This document shows, in pieces, positions 29,786 to 38,255 of a DNA stretch of 64,000 nucleotides. The position numbers and the translations under genes are program-made. Source of the DNA: Gammaproteobacteria bacterium (lineage in GTDB: Bacteria; Pseudomonadota; Gammaproteobacteria; Acidithiobacillales; Acidithiobacillaceae); assembly GCA_023381645.1 (NCBI GenBank), contig JAMCRJ010000076.1, forward strand, positions 150,618 through 214,617, read 5' to 3'. The notes beneath the pieces are model-generated. The model did no database searches. It worked only from the letters and a program-made list of their open reading frames with translations, and was not told where the DNA came from. Each line of letters opens with the position of its first letter. Within the stretch, counting starts at the first letter, position 1.

Positions 29786-31086
29786 GACAGCTTCCTTTGA
29801 TCGGGCAACAAGCCACTATCCAATGCCAGTTGCGCACGTGTCAGGCGGGCCCGGATGGCGGCGCCAGCGGTTTGCAACTGGGCCTGCACCCAGCCATTCT
29901 CCGCTTGTTGTAATGCCAGTGCGCTTTCCGCACCGGCGAGATAACCCTTGCGGGTCATGGTATAGACCGTCCGTGCGGTCTGTGCCAGCGTCTGTGCATC
30001 CTGCAAGGCGTTTGCTGCTGCCTGTGCCGCCCCATAATCGGCCGCCAGACGACTGCGAATCTGCAGTTGCAGCGCCGCCTTGGCGGCCTGCATGGCGGCC
30101 ACCTGCTCTTGCGCCGCGGCGACCCGATTCCGGTTGCGGCCAAAGCCAAAGATGGGCACCTGCAGGCTAAGGATCGCCTGCCAACCCAACTGCTGGCTTT
30201 GCGGCAGTGTCGAGGTGTCCACCCCATAGGCGCCAGTGGCGGCGATGACCGGCAGCCGCGCCGCTTGCCGATAGTGCAACAGTGATCGCGCCGATTGAAT
30301 TTCGCCATCGGCGACGCGCAACAGTGGCTGCGACTGGTCGGCTTGCCGGCGGAGCATGACGCCACCCGGCAAAGCGGTGAGTGGGGCGGCAACGGGTGCC
30401 AGTGGGGGCAGCGCCGCCATCCCGTAGCCCGTTTGTAGCGCGAGCACCCGGCGTGCCGCCCGCGCTCGCGGCCGCGCCTGATCCAGTCCCATCCGGATGC
30501 GCACCAGTGTCAATCTGGACTGACTCAGATCCAGGCGCGAGCGTGTCCCCGCCTGGTATCCTTCCTGCGTCGCCTGGAGCATCTGGCGCGCCGCCGCCAG
30601 CGCCTTGCGCCATACGGCCATTTCGTTGTCGTCCAGCGCAAGTTGGTAATATGCCACGGTTACCTGTGCTGCGACTGCAAGCCGTGCCTGCTGCAGCCGG
30701 TAGCGGGCGATGGCCGAGCGGTCGCGTGCCAGCGCCGACAAGGCGTAGGCTTGCGGCGTATACAGTGGGACCTGCAGGCGAACCTGTCCGATCAGCTCCC
30801 GCGCGCCATTGGCGCTGACAAAGCGCGGCTGGCCGTTCCCATTTTGGGTCCAGATGCCTCCGGTAGTGAGCGAAAGGGCGGGCAGCAGGTCGGCATGGGC
30901 CGCACGACCCTGATCCTGGCGCTCTGCAATCATGTGCTGCGCCTGCCGCACCACCGCCTGATTGACCAGCGCGCGTTGAATGGCACCCCGTAAAGTCAGA
31001 TCGTCTGCCGTGGAGGTACCCGAGAGCAGACAGACGCCGATTCCGAGCGCAGTCGCTATCCGCCGTGTTGCGGTTTTGTGCATCAT
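29782..31086 (-). CDS. TolC-family outer-membrane efflux protein
   Basis: The 434-residue product is the outer-membrane channel of the RND system. It has a signal peptide (MMHKTATRRIATALGIGVCL, cleavage near TSTA-DD) and two repeated outer-membrane efflux domains with long alpha-helical hairpins (QAVVRQAQHMIAERQDQGRA in the first, VAAAQEQVAAMQAAKAALQL in the second). The N-terminal cysteine in the signal is not in a lipobox. The start ATGATG at 31086 follows AAAGGT. It is the first large gene after the sensor kinase, and its start overlaps the stop of a possible 61-codon frame. Confidence 0.9.
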   Translation of the reverse strand: MMHKTATRRIATALGIGVCLLSGTSTADDLTLRGAIQRALVNQAVVRQAQHMIAERQDQGRAAHADLLPALSLTTGGIWTQNGNGQPRFVSANGARELIGQVRLQVPLYTPQAYALSALARDRSAIARYRLQQARLAVAAQVTVAYYQLALDDNEMAVWRKALAAARQMLQATQEGYQAGTRSRLDLSQSRLTLVRIRMGLDQARPRARAARRVLALQTGYGMAALPPLAPVAAPLTALPGGVMLRRQADQSQPLLRVADGEIQSARSLLHYRQAARLPVIAATGAYGVDTSTLPQSQQLGWQAILSLQVPIFGFGRNRNRVAAAQEQVAAMQAAKAALQLQIRSRLAADYGAAQAAANALQDAQTLAQTARTVYTMTRKGYLAGAESALALQQAENGWVQAQLQTAGAAIRARLTRAQLALDSGLLPDQRKLS

Positions 31087-31268
31087 GCACTGACCTTTAC
31101 GGTTAAAAACGCGGGATTATTTCGGTGTTTTTCCGGGGGTTTCTGATAATCGGCCACTACAATTTTATCTCCGCACAGGATAAATACCGCCATAACTGCT
31201 GCGGCCATTGGGGCATCATCGCAAAAGCAGGAAACCGGAAGATGACCACAACCTGACAAATTCGTCAT
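31083..31268 (-). CDS. Possible small Cys-containing ORF between sensor kinase and tolC
   Basis: A 61-codon frame begins with an ATG two bases after the sensor-kinase stop and ends with a TGA that overlaps the tolC start (ATGA). This exact fit would couple kinase, small protein and channel in one operon. The product has four cysteines (SGCGHLPVSCFCDD and ILCGDK) and one hydrophobic stretch (APMAAAVMAVFIL). Against it: no ribosome site, AT-rich promoter-like sequence, no family resemblance and a CusR-like palindrome within its first codons. It may be a chance frame in the promoter region. Confidence 0.3.
   Translation of the reverse strand: MTNLSGCGHLPVSCFCDDAPMAAAVMAVFILCGDKIVVADYQKPPEKHRNNPAFLTVKVSA
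31254..31267. promoter_or_regulatory. CusR/CopR-like operator palindrome
   Basis: The sequence TGACAAATTCGTCA is a near-perfect 14-base palindrome (one mismatched pair) that matches the known metal-response-regulator box TGACAAnnTTGTCA. It lies directly behind the sensor kinase stop and about 170 bases before tolC, so the local response regulator probably drives the efflux genes from here. No clear -10 could be picked. Confidence 0.6.
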
Positions 31269-31270
31269 GT

Positions 31271-32707
31271 TCAGCGCAATACCGGGGTTTCTGTTGCGAT
31301 AATCGGGAAAGATAAAGTGACGGTGGTGCCTCTCCCTAATTTACTCTGCAGTGCAACCTCGCCGCCGTGCAATTGCATAATGGACTGCACGATGGCGAGC
31401 CCCAGCCCGGTGCCCTGACCCTGACGCAGACGCGCTGCATCCGCGCAATAAAAGCGGTCCAATACATGGGGCAGGTCTTCGGGCGTTATCCCGGAGCCGT
31501 TATCGCTGACGATGATCTGCAGCAGCGATGGCTGAATGGCGGTCCGGATACATACCCGTCCCCCCGCAGGGGTGTGGCGCAGCGCGTTGCCAAGCAGGTT
31601 GCCGAGGGCGCGCCGCAGCAAACCGGAATGGGCGGCTACCAGTCCACCGGCTTCATTGATCAGGGCGACCTCCCGTTCGTCGGCCATCGCCTGATAAAAG
31701 GCACAGACCGCCGCCGCCTCCTCCCCAACATCCAGCACGGGCTTGTCGAGCCGGGCATCCGGCTGCTCTGCGCGGGCGAGAAAGAGGAGGGCGTCCACCA
31801 TTCCTGACAGCCGCCCGTACTCCTCCATGGCCGACTCTATGCACGCCTGGTATTCTGCCGGACTGCGGCGTCTGGAAAGGGTGATTTCCGCCTCGCCGCG
31901 CAGGATGTGCAGAGGTGTGCGCAATTCATGGGCGATATCTGCGGAAAATCGCGATATGCGGTTGAAGGACGTCTCCAGCCGACCCAGCAGGCGGTCGAAG
32001 TTCGCGGCCAGGGTACGCAACTCGCTCGGCCAATGTTCGTCCGCAACGCGCCGATGCAACTGTCCGGCACCCAGTTCGTCGATAATCTGCGCCAAGTGCG
32101 CCACCGGTCGCAGTCCTCGCCGCGCAATCAGATAACCCGCTGCCACGGCCACTAGCAGGGCGAGGGCGATCGCAAGCAGCAGCGCCTGCCGATAAATTGC
32201 CAAAAATTGCGCATTCTGCGTGGTGCTGATGGCGACATAAATCGTTGTGGGCGGATTACCTGCAAAGCGTTGTGCCATGACCAGATAATGATCGTGGTCG
32301 TGTATTTTCCATTTCCATTCCTTTTCTTTCAGAGTATGGGGTGATTTCGTGAATGGTCGTGGACTATCCAGAAGCGGATTGAAGTCACGACCGCGGGCAA
32401 TAATGCCGGCAGGGGGGCGGCTGACCCAGATGAATACGCCGCGAATCGTACTCGCCTCCAGTTGCATTTCGTGTCGTAGCGCCTCTGTATTCCCGGCGTG
32501 CCGACTCAGTACGCTATGCACTGCATGGATCTTACTGGCCAAAATCTGGCTGTCGACCTGCCGTAATTGCTCCGCGAGTACCCAATACAAGGCACTGCCA
32601 GCGATGGCAATCAATAAAACGCTGAGCAACGCATACCACAACGTCAGGCGTACAGCTATCGAACCGGTAACGCGGCGGAGGGTCTCAGTCGCGTGTTTCA
32701 AGGACAT
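31271..32707 (-). CDS. Heavy-metal-type sensor histidine kinase (CusS/CopS-like)
   Basis: This is a 478-residue inner-membrane sensor kinase with two membrane helices (LTLWYALLSVLLIAIAGSAL near residue 22, and ALLLAIALALLVAVAAGYLI) around a periplasmic sensor of about 150 residues. A HAMP region follows, then the phospho-acceptor box FSADIAHELRTPLHIL, the N-box LLGNALRHTP and the ATP-lid motifs SDNGSGI and GTGLGLAI. The layout matches CusS/CopS kinases that sense periplasmic copper or silver. It overlaps its response-regulator gene by 23 bases. Ligand is inferred from family and neighbours. Confidence 0.9.
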   Translation of the reverse strand: MSLKHATETLRRVTGSIAVRLTLWYALLSVLLIAIAGSALYWVLAEQLRQVDSQILASKIHAVHSVLSRHAGNTEALRHEMQLEASTIRGVFIWVSRPPAGIIARGRDFNPLLDSPRPFTKSPHTLKEKEWKWKIHDHDHYLVMAQRFAGNPPTTIYVAISTTQNAQFLAIYRQALLLAIALALLVAVAAGYLIARRGLRPVAHLAQIIDELGAGQLHRRVADEHWPSELRTLAANFDRLLGRLETSFNRISRFSADIAHELRTPLHILRGEAEITLSRRRSPAEYQACIESAMEEYGRLSGMVDALLFLARAEQPDARLDKPVLDVGEEAAAVCAFYQAMADEREVALINEAGGLVAAHSGLLRRALGNLLGNALRHTPAGGRVCIRTAIQPSLLQIIVSDNGSGITPEDLPHVLDRFYCADAARLRQGQGTGLGLAIVQSIMQLHGGEVALQSKLGRGTTVTLSFPIIATETPVLR

Positions 32708-33359
32708 AACCGACCCCTCGCAAGGTATGAATCAGCTTGCCGGAATAGGGATCGTCGACCTTTCGCCGCAGGCGTCGGACTGCGACATCTACCACATTAC
32801 TGTCGCCGTCAAAATTCATGTCCCAGACCTGCTCGGCGATACGCGTACGGGTCAGCACTTCGCCTGGAAAACGCATCAGATAGGCCAACAGCCGGTATTC
32901 CTGGGGGGCAAGGCTGATGGCTTCACCAGCCCGCCAGACCTTATGCCGCAGCAGATCGATCTCCAGATCCGCATAATGGAGCACGTCCTCGGAGCGCACG
33001 TTACAGCGGCGCAGGATGTTATGCACCCGCGCCAGCAGTTCAGAAAAGGCAAAGGGCTTGACGAGATAATCATCGGCACCGAGCTGCAGACCCCGCACCC
33101 GCTGGGAGACGGCATCCAGCGCCGTCAGCAGAATGACCGGCTGATCGGCCCGTTGGCTGCGGATTTCCTGTAACACCCACCAGCCATCCCGCTGCGGCAG
33201 CATGACGTCGAGTACGATGACGTCGTAGTTCCCCGTCACCGCCAGATGTTGTCCGTCCATACCATTGAGCGCGATATCTGCGATATCGCCCTCCTCGGAA
33301 AAACCTTTTTTCAGAAAGGCGGCGGTTTTGGGCTCATCTTCAATGATCAGTATTTTCAT
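32685..33359 (-). CDS. Heavy-metal-type response regulator (CusR/CopR-like, OmpR family)
   Basis: The 224-residue regulator has a receiver domain with the acidic pair in IIEDEPKTAAFLKKG, phospho-acceptor Asp in IVLDVMLPQRDGW, the conserved Lys in DDYLVKPFAF, and a C-terminal winged helix (LAPQEYRLLAYLMR, RRLRRKVDDP, IHTLRGVGYVLE). The opening MKILIIEDEPKTAAFLKKGF is that of metal-response regulators. It is divergent from the DoxX-like gene, with 75 bases between starts. The palindrome at 31254 is its likely target. Confidence 0.92.
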   Translation of the reverse strand: MKILIIEDEPKTAAFLKKGFSEEGDIADIALNGMDGQHLAVTGNYDVIVLDVMLPQRDGWWVLQEIRSQRADQPVILLTALDAVSQRVRGLQLGADDYLVKPFAFSELLARVHNILRRCNVRSEDVLHYADLEIDLLRHKVWRAGEAISLAPQEYRLLAYLMRFPGEVLTRTRIAEQVWDMNFDGDSNVVDVAVRRLRRKVDDPYSGKLIHTLRGVGYVLETRD

Positions 33360-33434
33360 GATGTATATTCTTTTGACCTTCCTGGCGATTTCCTGAAGAA
33401 TGTCCGGGTTATTAATGACACAATCAGAGGTACG

Positions 33435-34385
33435 ATGAAAACACCACAGTCATTGGAACTGCGTCGTAAACAGGCGTTCGGTGCTGTCCGTATTCTTTTT
33501 GGCCTGATCTGGCTGATCAATACCTGGTTGCAACTCGATCCCGCCTATAGTACGCACTTTCTCGGTACCTTCAGTGCCGATTGGGTATCCGGGCAACCCA
33601 CCTGGATCGCCAGCTACGGTCACTGGATGGCGCAACTGGTCCAGCAGATGGGCGCGCAATATGTGGCATATGCGACGATAGCGCTCGACGCCATCCTTGC
33701 GGCTACCCTGATCACGGGAATCGGCGTGCGGTCACTGGCCTGGGTGGGCGTGATCTACAACCTTTGGCTATGGAGCACCGTTGGGGGTTTTGGCGGTCCC
33801 TACACCCAGGGCGCGACCGACCCCGGCACCGCCATCATTTATGCGCTCTGCTTCCTGTTCGTGGTCTGGACGCGAAGCTGGGAAGGTCTGAGCTTCAGCA
33901 AGGCACCGCATCGCCCCATTTCCACCCCCGCCATACATACGGCGCGTATCCTCTTCGGTATGCTCTGGGCCTTCGATGCATTCTGGAAATGGCAGCCCTA
34001 TTTTCTCACCCATGCGGTCACCTACCTGCAGCAGGCCCTGCCGGGTGAGCCGGCATGGATCGCCGCCTATATCAGCTTCTTCATCACAGTCATCACCTGG
34101 GCGGGGCCAGTGCTCTTTGGCTATTTTGCCGCGATCATGGAAAGCATCATCGCTTTTTATCTGATCATCGGCCGTGGCCTGCGCTGGGTGGTCCCCGTGG
34201 GTATTGCCTACAGCATTGGCGTCTGGACCACAGCAGAAGGCTGGGGCGCACCGTTTCTGCCGGGCGCCACCGCCAACAAGGGCGATGTCCTGGGTACCAC
34301 CAATATCTACGTCATCGCGTTTCTTTTCCTGGGGGCTTGGGTATATTTCACTCCGGAACCCAGAAGTAATAGAGGTAAGCGATAA
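33435..34385 (+). CDS. Tandemly duplicated DoxX/DoxD-like membrane protein
   Basis: The 316-residue protein holds two copies of one membrane unit. The first has AVRILFGLIWLINTW near residue 17, GVRSLAWVGVIYNLWLWST, then GGFGGPYTQGATDPGTAIIY. The second has TARILFGMLWAFDAFWKW near residue 175, GLRWVVPVGIAYSIGVWTT, then GWGAPFLPGATANKGDV. Each unit has four membrane helices and resembles DoxX/DoxD proteins, known from thiosulfate:quinone oxidoreductase and other membrane redox modules. ATG 33435 follows AGAGG; the longer open frame from 33246 runs antisense into the response regulator. It is divergent from the metal regulators and lies upstream of the TonB receptor. Function unknown. Confidence 0.75.
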   Translation: MKTPQSLELRRKQAFGAVRILFGLIWLINTWLQLDPAYSTHFLGTFSADWVSGQPTWIASYGHWMAQLVQQMGAQYVAYATIALDAILAATLITGIGVRSLAWVGVIYNLWLWSTVGGFGGPYTQGATDPGTAIIYALCFLFVVWTRSWEGLSFSKAPHRPISTPAIHTARILFGMLWAFDAFWKWQPYFLTHAVTYLQQALPGEPAWIAAYISFFITVITWAGPVLFGYFAAIMESIIAFYLIIGRGLRWVVPVGIAYSIGVWTTAEGWGAPFLPGATANKGDVLGTTNIYVIAFLFLGAWVYFTPEPRSNRGKR

Positions 34386-34455
34386 GTCCGCATTATCCCT
34401 CTCTGGCCCCATCCGTGTCGCGCCGCCCGCCCGTGTGGCGTACCACCCCCACAAA

Positions 34456-34500
34456 TGTCATAAAAAAGTCATAAAATTGTCGTATTAGTGTCATGTTGCA
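34456..34500 (+). promoter_or_regulatory. Four tandem PhoB-like half-sites (double Pho box)
   Basis: GTCAT occurs at 34457, 34468 and 34490 and GTCGT at 34479, an exact 11-base period over four units. The two first units read GTCATAAAA, the form of the Pho box, whose consensus is two 11-base CTGTCATA-type repeats. A possible -10 (TACCAT, 34505-34510) follows just behind, as in PhoB-activated promoters without a -35. The TonB receptor starts about 110 bases downstream. Confidence 0.72.
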
Positions 34501-34612
34501 TCGTTACCATATCCCCTCTTCGAGAAAAACAGAGCCCGTCCATATCGGGCCGCGGTGCCGTTCACCGGCTCGTAAGACATAACTACCGTCAAGTAAAAGG
34601 GAGTATTTCGAT

Positions 34613-36976
34613 ATGCGTAGCAACATGAAGTTACGTCCGGTCGTCGTTGCGCTCATGGCATCTGGAGTGCTGCTGTCGAGCGTGCCGGTCCTGGCCGATG
34701 GTATCACCGCCGGTACCCAAAGCGCCGAAAACAGCACCGTCGAAGTGGGTCAGGTCAATGCCGCGGCGCAGGGGACTTCTTACCTGGGGAGCCGTGAGGC
34801 GCAATCCCTTAGTCAAAAAACCCGTTTTGATTCAGGCCAGTCTATAAAAGTGCTGGATAAGCATGAGTTGGCGGCGGCCGGTCCGGTGGGCGGCAGCGCG
34901 CAGGCGTTGTCTTACGCGCCGGGCGTCAGTGTTTCTAGTTACGGGTATACCGGCTCCACCAAGACCTCTATCAGCGTGAACGGGATCAAGCAGGGTTGGG
35001 GCGGTTTCTCCGGTGGTCAGATTGACAACGGCAGTCTTTCTGTCACCTTTGACGGCGTTCCCATGGTGAATCCCTCCACTGGCCTCTGGGAGAGTCCGCA
35101 AGTGCCGCAGAACGGCATTCTGCAGGGTATCGGCATCACCTATGGCCCCGGTAACCCGGTGGATCGCTGGTATAACAACATCGGCGGACAGATCGATTTT
35201 GTTCCCTTGCAGCCCACAAATAAAGCCGGTGCTTCGATTAAAATGAGCTACGGCAGCTACGATACCAAGAACATCGTCTTCAATGTGCGCACCGGGAGCA
35301 TAGACGGTTGGTCCACCATCCTCGCGGGTGGCTCCGGTTCCGGCAACAGTTACCGGCAAACCCCGGATGGTTTTGCCAACCCCAGTTATAACTACGCCTG
35401 GTTCCTGAAAACCCGCAAGACCTTCAGCAACGGTGACTTCTCGCTGGGTGCCTACCTGGCGAAAGGTTCCGGCTACCGGCCGGTATCCATCCCCCTCAAC
35501 CCCATTGCCGGTGTGACCATGGATGGTACCGCAAACTCGCCGTTGTATAGTCAGACGACCTCAGGGTATTATTCCTCACTGCCGGAAAATGTCTGGTTCA
35601 AGCGGGACGGTAATACCACCTGGCTGGTCTATGGCAAACTGAACCTTGCACTGGACAGCATGGTGGGTCTGCATAACACGCTCTGGTATCGCAACGGCCA
35701 CCGTCTGCATTTCCACTACAACAACTACGGGTTGTCCAATCCCAAGAACCTCTACGAATACAATAACCCCCATACCGATGTGTACGGCGACAAACTGTGG
35801 TTTTCGGTGGCCTTGCCCTACAATGACGTGAACGTGGGTGGATTCTTCCTGAACAGCCGGTATAACTCGCGGAACGCCTTTTACAATACCAACCCGCCGT
35901 ACTACGGCTCGGCGTCTGTGCCCAACGCGCATTACCGCAGCGACTATTTCGACCAAACCGACCTTGCTGCGTTCATCCAGGACCGGATCAGTCCGGTGGA
36001 AAACCTGCATATCACGCCGGGCGTGCGTTTCATCAATTATCAGACGCGTTATACGCCTGCGGCGCAGTCGGATTTTGCCGCGGCCTATGCCTTGTATCCG
36101 CAGAATAACCAAGGCGCGCTCCCGACCGCCAGCAACAGCTTCACCAAGGTAGAGCCCTCGGTGGATTTCAACTGGCAGCCGATGAAGTGGCTGGCCGTAT
36201 TTGCCAGCTATGCGCAGGCGTACAAGGAACCGCAGGTGGGCGGCGGCGGCGGTTTGTATCAAGCTACCCCACCGATTTATAGCCTGGAAAAAAGCGCCGA
36301 TTACAATGCTGGCATAAAGATTCATTTCAGGGACGCCAGTTACCTGCATAATTTCTTCCTGCTGGCGAGTTTTTACCATCTGCACTATACCAACCAATAT
36401 ATTCCGTTCTACGATGCCAATGGTAATTATCTGGGTGACGCGAATGGTGATTCCATCTATCAGGGTGTCAATATGGCGCTGGAAGATGACCCCATTTATA
36501 ACCTGCATGTCTTTGCCAATCTCAATTTCGAGAAGGCGACCTTCGCGCATTACGTGACCGGCGGCGTCAGCTATGACGGGCTGCCGGTATCCAACGTGCC
36601 GAGCAGCACCTTTAATATCGGCACGGCGTACAGCTACTATCTCTCGGGCGTGTTGCTGGAGCCGCGGATCTGGTACCAGTACACTGGCGCGCAAAATATC
36701 TTCAATAACAATACGACTGCCCCGAGCCGGCAGAAAATGCCGGGCTACGGGACGGTGAATCTGGGTTTTGACAGCACCATTCCCACGCGGGGGAGCATTC
36801 CGGGGCTGAAAGATGTCAAGCTGAGCGTCGATATCCTCAATCTTGCAAATAATCGTTATAACGAGTTCCAGTACATCACGGCCGGCGGGCTTCTGGGTGG
36901 AAGCTCGGCCGGGCAGATGCTGGCGTTGCCCGGCGCGCCGCTGACAGTATATGGAAGCATTGCGGTAAACTTTTAG
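34613..36976 (+). CDS. TonB-dependent outer-membrane receptor
   Basis: The 787-residue protein has a signal peptide (RPVVVALMASGVLLSSVPVL, cleavage near ADG), a plug domain (QSIKVLDKHELAAAGPVGGS to VSVNGIKQ-like SISVNGIKQGW and IGITYGPGNPVDRWYNNIGG) and a long 22-strand barrel rich in Tyr/Asn, ending in the terminal Phe of IAVNF. ATG 34613 follows AAAGGGAG by nine bases. No ligand can be read from the sequence; iron chelates, copper complexes or phosphate-containing compounds are possible. The Pho-like repeats upstream favour a phosphate-starvation role. A strong terminator follows. Confidence 0.88.
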   Translation: MRSNMKLRPVVVALMASGVLLSSVPVLADGITAGTQSAENSTVEVGQVNAAAQGTSYLGSREAQSLSQKTRFDSGQSIKVLDKHELAAAGPVGGSAQALSYAPGVSVSSYGYTGSTKTSISVNGIKQGWGGFSGGQIDNGSLSVTFDGVPMVNPSTGLWESPQVPQNGILQGIGITYGPGNPVDRWYNNIGGQIDFVPLQPTNKAGASIKMSYGSYDTKNIVFNVRTGSIDGWSTILAGGSGSGNSYRQTPDGFANPSYNYAWFLKTRKTFSNGDFSLGAYLAKGSGYRPVSIPLNPIAGVTMDGTANSPLYSQTTSGYYSSLPENVWFKRDGNTTWLVYGKLNLALDSMVGLHNTLWYRNGHRLHFHYNNYGLSNPKNLYEYNNPHTDVYGDKLWFSVALPYNDVNVGGFFLNSRYNSRNAFYNTNPPYYGSASVPNAHYRSDYFDQTDLAAFIQDRISPVENLHITPGVRFINYQTRYTPAAQSDFAAAYALYPQNNQGALPTASNSFTKVEPSVDFNWQPMKWLAVFASYAQAYKEPQVGGGGGLYQATPPIYSLEKSADYNAGIKIHFRDASYLHNFFLLASFYHLHYTNQYIPFYDANGNYLGDANGDSIYQGVNMALEDDPIYNLHVFANLNFEKATFAHYVTGGVSYDGLPVSNVPSSTFNIGTAYSYYLSGVLLEPRIWYQYTGAQNIFNNNTTAPSRQKMPGYGTVNLGFDSTIPTRGSIPGLKDVKLSVDILNLANNRYNEFQYITAGGLLGGSSAGQMLALPGAPLTVYGSIAVNF

Positions 36977-36997
36977 GTCTGCCGTTACTGGTGATTT

Positions 36998-37053
36998 CCG
37001 GCAGGAAGGTTCCAGCGTGTTGTGTCTGGGGCTTTCCTGCCGGTATTTTATTG
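36998..37053 (+). terminator. Intrinsic terminator after the TonB receptor
   Basis: A perfect ten-base stem, CCGGCAGGAA (36998) with TTCCTGCCGG (37034-37043), encloses a 26-base loop and is followed by TATTTTATT. It sits 22 bases after the receptor stop. Confidence 0.8.
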
Positions 37054-37189
37054 GGTGGCGGTATGCATTGGGTATGTGCGGCGGCTTGCCGGGGCTAAGA
37101 CTGGCCTAATTCCGGGACGGTAGAGTGAGCAACACGGTGGAAGCAGAAGCCTTCACCAGACCTCAATCTACGGGAAAGGAAGTGACATC

Positions 37190-37501
37190 ATGGGAATATC
37201 CAAAAAAGTGGTTGTCAGTGTGCTGGGTGTGATTTTGACCGCAGCATCCGTGAGTGCCTTTGCCTTCACCGGCCAGAATCTGGCGGGACATGCCAAGGTA
37301 ACTATCGAACAGGCCCGGACTATAGCCTTGAAGGCGTACCCCGGCAAAATCACGGACGAAGAACTGGAACAGGAGAAAGGTGGGAGCGGTTTGCGCTATT
37401 CTTTCGATATCAATCATGGCAAAGTCACCCATGAGGTAGGCGTCGACGCCAAAACCGGCGCGGTACTGGAAAACTCCACCGAAGGTGCCCATCCGGACTG
37501 A
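37190..37501 (+). CDS. Exported PepSY-domain protein
   Basis: This is a 103-residue protein with a signal peptide (KKVVVSVLGVILTAASVSAF) and one PepSY domain (KVTIEQARTIALKAYPGKIT, later YSFDINHGKVTHEVGVDAKT). PepSY domains are small periplasmic or membrane modules first linked to protease inhibition and often encoded beside two-component systems. ATG 37190 has AAAGGAAG upstream. A terminator-like hairpin separates it from the response regulator that follows, so it may be the sensory partner of that system or an independent output gene. Confidence 0.85.
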   Translation: MGISKKVVVSVLGVILTAASVSAFAFTGQNLAGHAKVTIEQARTIALKAYPGKITDEELEQEKGGSGLRYSFDINHGKVTHEVGVDAKTGAVLENSTEGAHPD

Positions 37502-37514
37502 TCACCGGTGTCGT

Positions 37515-37552
37515 AAAAAAACCCCGCTCTCTTTTCAGGGGCGGGGGCTTTT
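37515..37552. terminator. Terminator-like hairpin, possibly two-way
   Basis: CCCCGC (37522-37527) pairs with GCGGGG (37541-37546), extended by AAAA against TTTT with one bulged base. A run of seven A precedes the stem, so T-runs flank it in both directions. It lies between the PepSY gene and the second two-component system. Confidence 0.65.
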
Positions 37553-37592
37553 GGGGTGAGCAAAGCCACCGGGTATCTACTGGAACTATCTT

Positions 37593-38255
37593 ATGCGCAT
37601 TCTCCTCGTTGAAGATGACCGAATGATCGGCGAAGCCATCACGGTGGCGCTGCGGGATGCGGCTTACGCCGTGGACTGGGTGCGGGACGGCGAAACCGCA
37701 TTGCGGGCCATCGGCAACCAGGAGCACCAGGCGATATTGCTGGATCTGGGGCTGCCCAAACGGGACGGACGTCAGGTGCTGAGATCTCTGCGCGCCACGG
37801 GCAACACCCTGCCCGTTATCATCATTACCGCCCGCGATGCGCTGGCGGACCGGGTTGATGGCCTGGACCTCGGCGCCGACGACTATCTGGTCAAACCCTT
37901 TGAGATGGACGAACTGCTGGCCCGCTTGCGCGCCATCATCCGCCGTCAGGGCGGCCAGGCCGCCCCAATACTCAGCAATGGATTGCTGCAACTCAACCTG
38001 AGCACCCGTGAAGTGCAGTATGGCGATGTACAGGTTCTGCTGACTGCACGGGAATTCGCCTTGCTGCAGGCTTTGCTGCTGCGCCCGGGCGCCATTCTTA
38101 GTCGTGCCCAGCTCGAAGAGCGCCTATACGGCTGGAATGAAGCCGTGGAGAGCAACACCATTGATTTCCTGATCCACGGTATTCGCAAAAAACTCGGCGC
38201 GGAGGCTATCAAAAACGTCCGTGGCGCCGGGTGGATGGTGGTCCGCCAGTCATGA
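37593..38255 (+). CDS. OmpR-family response regulator (QseB/PmrA-like)
   Basis: The 220-residue regulator opens with MRILLVEDDRMIGEAI, has the phospho-acceptor Asp in ILLDLGLPKRDGRQVL, the Lys in DDYLVKPFEMDEL, and a C-terminal winged helix (LTAREFALLQALLLRPG, NTIDFLIHGIRKKLG, NVRGAGWMV). It resembles the QseB/PmrA/TctD group rather than CusR. No good ribosome site precedes the ATG. The stop overlaps the kinase gene by four bases, and the TolC-adaptor-RND genes follow, so this pair probably controls them. Confidence 0.92.
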   Translation: MRILLVEDDRMIGEAITVALRDAAYAVDWVRDGETALRAIGNQEHQAILLDLGLPKRDGRQVLRSLRATGNTLPVIIITARDALADRVDGLDLGADDYLVKPFEMDELLARLRAIIRRQGGQAAPILSNGLLQLNLSTREVQYGDVQVLLTAREFALLQALLLRPGAILSRAQLEERLYGWNEAVESNTIDFLIHGIRKKLGAEAIKNVRGAGWMVVRQS

